Assembly: GCA_036557705.1 (NCBI GenBank)
Contig: DATBHB010000117.1
Location: 17,849 to 81,848, forward strand
DNA: 64,000 bases
Source of the DNA: VAZQ01 sp036557705
GTDB lineage: Bacteria; Pseudomonadota; Alphaproteobacteria; Rhizobiales; Xanthobacteraceae
Reading direction: 5' to 3'
The translations under genes and the position numbers were made by a program. Every line of letters begins with the position of its first letter. Position 1 is the stretch's first letter. Positions 60,828 through 64,000 of the stretch are shown one piece after another. The notes beneath the pieces are model-generated. The model saw nothing but the letters and a program-made list of their open reading frames with translations. It was not told the DNA's origin and ran no database searches.

Positions 60828-61376
60828 ATGAACGGCGATAGCGAACCCAGCGCATTGACGATCCAGCTGCTGAGCTGGGTTGCCAGCAAGCCGCGCAGCT
60901 ACGGCGAGACCATGGAGGCCTGGCGCACGAGCTGTCCTCGCATGCCCATCTGGGAAGATGCTGTCAGCGACGGCTTGGTTGCGCTCGACGGTAGTTGCGG
61001 GATGAAGACGCGCGCCGTGGTGCTGACGGATCGCGGTCGCGCCCTGCTCGAAGCTAGCGCCTGTTCCGGTGAGGTCGAACACTCAGCGCTCACGCCGCGG
61101 GCTCCGTCACCCTCTCCCCTTGTGGGAGAGGGTCGCCGCGCGGCCACAAGCGCGTTCACGCGCGTCTTCGACGCGCTACGACGCGACGGGGTGAGGGGGC
61201 GACGCAGGCGGGCAACAAGAGGCCCCTCATCCCAACCCTCTCCCACGCGCGCCAGAGCTTGTGGCACGGGCGTCGATGCGCGCGGGGAGAGGGAGTGCAC
61301 CGAGTTCGCTGCAGGGCCGTGTTCTGATCCGACCGGAGCATGCCCTAATCTGCCGGACGGCCACTCGAGGACCTGA
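60828..61376 (+). CDS. Small conserved protein with a repeat-derived C-terminal extension
   Basis: The first 85 or so residues ('PSALTIQLLSWVASKPRSYG', 'EAWRTSCPRMPIWEDAVSDG', 'VVLTDRGRALLEAS') look like a compact winged-helix-like domain; the function is unknown. From about residue 92 the text is 'PSPSPLVGEGRRA' and low-complexity arginine-rich sequence translated from a CCCTCTCCC repeat. The frame stays open through the repeat and stops as TGATG at the purE start, so the natural end is unclear. Confidence 0.68.
   Translation: MNGDSEPSALTIQLLSWVASKPRSYGETMEAWRTSCPRMPIWEDAVSDGLVALDGSCGMKTRAVVLTDRGRALLEASACSGEVEHSALTPRAPSPSPLVGEGRRAATSAFTRVFDALRRDGVRGRRRRATRGPSSQPSPTRARACGTGVDARGERECTEFAAGPCSDPTGACPNLPDGHSRT
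61108..61293. repeat. CCCTCTCCC-type palindromic repeat
   Basis: It begins CACCCTCTCCCCTTGTGGGA and ends CGCGGGGAGAGGG, with an inner GGGTGAGGGGGCGA and GCCCCTCATCCCAACCCTCT. This is the intergenic repeat type whose translated form HPNPLPxGERE is found inside the membrane protein at 29015. Confidence 0.78.
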
Positions 61377-61861
61377 TGGCAGCGAAGCCAGTCGCGATCA
61401 TCATGGGCAGCCAGTCCGACTGGGAAACGATGAAGCACGCAGCGGACACGCTTGCTGCCCTCGATGTCGCCTATGAGGCCTTGATCGTCTCGGCTCACCG
61501 GACGCCGGACCGGCTGTTCAGATTCGGCAAATCCGCCCGGAAAAAGGGGTTCAAGGTCATCATTGCGGGTGCCGGCGGCGCTGCGCATCTGCCCGGCATG
61601 ACCGCCTCGCTCACTCCACTGCCGGTGTTCGGAGTGCCGATGAACACGCACGCCCTCGAAGGCAAGGACAGCCTGCTTTCGATCATGCAGATGCCCGCAG
61701 GCGTTCCGGTTGGGACGTTGGCGATCGGTAAATCGGGCGCCATTAATGCGGCGCTGCTTGCGGCCGCTGTGCTTGCGCTCTCGGATCAGCGCCTCGCCAA
61801 GCGGCTCGATGCCTGGCGGGCAACCCAGACCGGCGCGGTGGCGCTCCGCCCGAAGGACTGA
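61376..61861 (+). CDS. purE: N5-carboxyaminoimidazole ribonucleotide mutase
   Basis: The 161-residue enzyme acts in purine biosynthesis, converting N5-CAIR to CAIR. It has 'VAIIMGSQSDWETMKHAADT', 'YEALIVSAHRTPDRLFRFGK', 'IIAGAGGAAHLPGMTASLTP' and 'MPAGVPVGTLAIG', the class I PurE motifs. It is directly followed by purK with a four-base gap. Confidence 0.97.
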   Translation: MAAKPVAIIMGSQSDWETMKHAADTLAALDVAYEALIVSAHRTPDRLFRFGKSARKKGFKVIIAGAGGAAHLPGMTASLTPLPVFGVPMNTHALEGKDSLLSIMQMPAGVPVGTLAIGKSGAINAALLAAAVLALSDQRLAKRLDAWRATQTGAVALRPKD

Positions 61862-61865
61862 CCGC

Positions 61866-62939
61866 GTGCTTTCCCCCGACGACGCCACGATCGGACTTCT
61901 CGGGGGCGGTCAGCTCGGACGGATGCTGGCGCTGGCCGCAGCCCGGCTTGGTTTCAAGTGTCACGTCTTCGCGCCCAGTCCCGACTCGCCCGCCTTCGAT
62001 GTCGTTCACCGCGTGACCTGCGCCGACTACGCCGACACCGGCGCGCTCGACCGTTTCGCCGCCGATGTGGATGTCGTCACTTACGAATTCGAGAATGTTC
62101 CGGCCGAGACCGCGACCTTTTTATCGGCACGCAAAGCGGTCGTTCCGGATCCGCGGGTGCTGGCAATCACGCAGGATCGGTTGAGCGAAAAAAATTTCGT
62201 CTCCGATCTCGGCATCAAGACTGCGCGGTTCGTGCCGATCCATTCCCCGTCCGTGCTCGCGCAGGCCCTGGCCCAAGTCGGGCGCCCAGCGGTGCTCAAG
62301 ACGCGCCGCTTCGGCTATGACGGCAAAGGCCAGGTGACGATTCGCAACGGGACGCATGACGAGAGCGCTTGGCGCGAAATCGGAGGACAGCCGGCGATCC
62401 TCGAAGCCTTCGTCCCGTTCGAGCGCGAGATATCCGTCATCGCGGCGCGGTCGCAGGATGGCGTGATCGAATGTTTCGACGTGACCGAGAACGAGCATCA
62501 AGATCACATTCTCAAAACATCGCGGGTTCCTGCCACTCTTTCCGAGACGCTCGCCGAGGAGGCACGTGAGATCGCCTGCCGCATAGCGGCTGCCTTCAGT
62601 TACGTGGGCGTGCTCGCCGTCGAAATGTTTGTGGTCGTCGAGCCGAAGGGGCGGACTCTGCTCGTGAACGAGATCGCGCCGCGCGTGCATAATTCCGGCC
62701 ACTGGACCATCGACGGCGCCACCATATCGCAATTCGAGCAGCACATCAGAGCAGTTGCTGGTTGGCCGCTGGGAAAGCCGGTTCGTCGAGGCCGGGTCGA
62801 GATGATCAATCTGCTCGGTTCGGAAGTGCAGGATTATGCCAAGTGGCTCACGAAACCGGGCGCTTTCGTTCACCTTTATGGCAAGTCCGCAGTGCGCGAG
62901 GGCCGCAAGATGGGGCATGTGACCCTCGTTCGCACGTAG
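61866..62939 (+). CDS. purK: 5-(carboxyamino)imidazole ribonucleotide synthase
   Basis: The 357-residue ATP-grasp enzyme makes N5-CAIR from AIR, bicarbonate and ATP, feeding PurE. Motifs are 'IGLLGGGQLGRMLALAAARL', 'VDVVTYEFENVPAETATFLS', 'PAVLKTRRFGYDGKGQVTIR' and 'LLVNEIAPRVHNSGHWTIDG'. The GTG at 61866 fits the family length; the open frame upstream overlaps purE without support. A weak hairpin (TTCTGAA-N6-TTCAGAA) follows at 62951-62970. Confidence 0.96.
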   Translation: MLSPDDATIGLLGGGQLGRMLALAAARLGFKCHVFAPSPDSPAFDVVHRVTCADYADTGALDRFAADVDVVTYEFENVPAETATFLSARKAVVPDPRVLAITQDRLSEKNFVSDLGIKTARFVPIHSPSVLAQALAQVGRPAVLKTRRFGYDGKGQVTIRNGTHDESAWREIGGQPAILEAFVPFEREISVIAARSQDGVIECFDVTENEHQDHILKTSRVPATLSETLAEEAREIACRIAAAFSYVGVLAVEMFVVVEPKGRTLLVNEIAPRVHNSGHWTIDGATISQFEQHIRAVAGWPLGKPVRRGRVEMINLLGSEVQDYAKWLTKPGAFVHLYGKSAVREGRKMGHVTLVRT

Positions 62940-63070
62940 AGCGCTTTCGTTTCTGAATAGGCGTTCAGAACCCCCTCTATTCTGTCAACGATTTAACTTC
63001 CCGACCGCGAACATTGTCGGCTTCCAGGCGTTTTTATGCTCAGGCAGTTCCAATTGCAGAGGAGAAACAC

Positions 63071-63586
63071 ATGAGACGCGCGTTATTTTCGGCCGCGGCC
63101 GCCGCGGCAATTGCGGTCGGGGCGATCGCAGGCTCCGTGACGGCGGCCAGCGCGGCCCACGGTTTGGGCGGCGGCGGTGGCCGCGTAGGAGGCGGAGGCG
63201 GAGGCTTTGGTCATGCGATGGGAGGTTTTGGCGGGGGCGGGGGCGGCATCCACCCCGGCGGTATGGGGTTCAGTCGCCCAATGGGCGGAATGGCCTTCAA
63301 CCGACCGGCAGGCGGAATGGCGTTCAACCGCCCGGGGACGACGTTTAACCGTCCAGGAACCACGTTTACCCGGCCGGGAACGACTTTCAACCGGCAAGCC
63401 TTTAACAACCGCGGTTTTTGGGACCGTCGCCACCACCGCTTCGTCCGCCGCGGCGGCGCCTTCTTCGCATTTGCCGCCCCGTTCTGGGATTACGGCTACT
63501 CTGACAGCTGCTGGCGATGGGAGTTCACCCGGGTTGGCTGGCGGTGGGTCAACGTCTGTTATCCGTACTCCGCGTACTATTATTGA
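63071..63586 (+). CDS. Glycine-rich secreted protein with tandem RPGTTFN motifs
   Basis: The 171-residue precursor has a signal peptide ending 'AASAAHG'. It continues with a glycine-rich part ('GGGGGRVGGGGGGFGHAMGG'), then near-repeats of FNRPAGGMA and RPGTTFNRPGTTFTRPGTTF, and a Trp/Tyr-rich C-terminus ('CWRWEFTRVGWRWVNVCYPY'). This is a low-complexity secreted protein; the fold and role are unknown. A ribosome site GGAGAAACAC precedes the ATG at 63071. Confidence 0.82.
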   Translation: MRRALFSAAAAAAIAVGAIAGSVTAASAAHGLGGGGGRVGGGGGGFGHAMGGFGGGGGGIHPGGMGFSRPMGGMAFNRPAGGMAFNRPGTTFNRPGTTFTRPGTTFNRQAFNNRGFWDRRHHRFVRRGGAFFAFAAPFWDYGYSDSCWRWEFTRVGWRWVNVCYPYSAYYY

Positions 63587-63615
63587 CCGAGGCGAAGCTC
63601 GGTGAACTTCGCAAG

Positions 63616-63646
63616 CCCGCCGGCCCAAGCCGGCGGGTTTGCTTTG
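63616..63646 (+). terminator. Rho-independent terminator after the glycine-rich protein gene
   Basis: A 9-base perfect stem CCCGCCGGC-N4-GCCGGCGGG followed by TTTGCTTT. Confidence 0.85.
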
Positions 63647-63660
63647 TCGAAACGAGCGCT

Positions 63661-64000
63661 AGGTCCTGTTGACATTCACCGCAGCCAGATCATGGCGCCG
63701 ACCAGGAATAACATGGCTGCGAATGATACCGCCGTTTTCTCGTAGCGCGGGGCAATACGGCGGAAATGCTTGATCTTATTGAAGAACCGCTCGACCAGAT
63801 TGCGCTCCTTGTAGATGTGCTTGTCGTAAGGGATGGCTTGCGAACGCGCGCGGATCGATGGAATCACCGCTTCCGCGCCCACCTCTGCGACGCGGGCGCG
63901 GAGCCAATTTGCGTCATAGCCCTTGTCGGCCAGAAGATGCTCAAACGCAATGCCGCTGATCAAGTCTTCAGCTTGGAGAATGTCGTGCACTTGACCGGCG
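63661..64000. mobile_element. IS5-type insertion sequence, partial (runs off the window)
   Basis: The left end is near 63661, where CTAG adjoins GGTCCTGTTGACATTCACCG. A CTAG or TA target is usual for the IS5/IS427 group. The rest of the element lies beyond the window end. Confidence 0.75.
63676..64000 (-). CDS. IS5-family transposase, C-terminal part (5' end outside window)
   Basis: The visible 108 or so residues read 'LLADKGYDANWLRARVAEVG', 'IPYDKHIYKERNLVERFFNK' and 'IAPRYEKTAVSFAAML', the end of a DDE transposase with the ERFFNK catalytic Glu region. The frame is open to the window edge. The gene is at the end of the window, so intactness cannot be judged. Confidence 0.92.
   Translation of the reverse strand, partial: AGQVHDILQAEDLISGIAFEHLLADKGYDANWLRARVAEVGAEAVIPSIRARSQAIPYDKHIYKERNLVERFFNKIKHFRRIAPRYEKTAVSFAAMLFLVGAMIWLR

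Noticed and set aside
62951..62970. Terminator after purK
   Set aside because: The stem is only seven base pairs and is followed by a C-rich stretch rather than a T tract.

Overview
The window looks like a chromosome segment from a GC-rich alphaproteobacterium of the order Hyphomicrobiales, probably near Bradyrhizobium, Rhodopseudomonas or Pseudolabrys. This is an inference from gene content: a three-part proton-translocating transhydrogenase next to an aa3-oxidase subunit IV, two YdcH/DUF465 proteins, many Bug-type solute receptors, and numerous palindromic intergenic repeats. No RNA gene or CRISPR array was recognised.

Layout. 0-3 kb: the end of a succinate dehydrogenase operon (sdhA, sdhB) and two small genes. 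3.2-11.4 kb (minus strand): argG directly behind a PQQ alcohol dehydrogenase with a lanthanide-type Asp-x-Asp signature, then pntB-pntA2-pntA1, an aa3 oxidase subunit IV and a UbiB-type kinase. 11.8-17.2 kb: an orphan ABC permease, then a minus-strand run of two 4,5-dihydroxyphthalate-decarboxylase-like binding proteins, an amidohydrolase and a sulfatase. 17.2-22 kb: a BrnT/BrnA toxin-antitoxin pair with an apparently leaderless promoter, a BenD-like dehydrogenase, a LysR regulator facing a secreted protein, and a Phd/VapC pair with a frameshifted toxin. 22.1-28.7 kb: an amino-sugar and peptidoglycan recycling cluster (murQ, a BadF-type sugar kinase, a SIS-domain isomerase, nagA, and an SbmA/BacA-like ABC transporter). 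Its kinase gene is enclosed by long inverted copies of a composite palindromic repeat. 29-34 kb: a polytopic membrane protein, malic enzyme, two tandem small secreted proteins with clear terminators, and a GlcG/HbpS-like protein. 34.5-50.5 kb: a UvrD-like helicase and catabolic-type genes (an Abhydrolase_10-like protein, a CmcJ-like protein, an ACMSD-like amidohydrolase, an isochorismatase-fold hydrolase, an HpaB-like monooxygenase, a UbiD-like decarboxylase) interspersed with Bug receptors, then a gene graveyard and a ribbon-helix-helix/PIN toxin-antitoxin pair. 51-64 kb: an RND efflux pair, more Bug receptors, two DUF465 genes, an alpha/beta hydrolase, purE-purK, a glycine-rich secreted protein and the end of an IS5-type insertion sequence.

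Two themes stand out. First, six complete orphan Bug receptors and two remnants occur without any TctA/TctB membrane genes, next to enzymes for aromatic or amide-type compounds. This suggests an accessory catabolic region under turnover. Second, a family of GTAGGGTGGGCAAA-ended palindromic repeats sits between genes in at least eleven places, and other repeat families are mixed in. Some copies have invaded coding sequence: repeats supply stop codons to three genes, an in-frame peptide to another, and the 5' end of a receptor gene.
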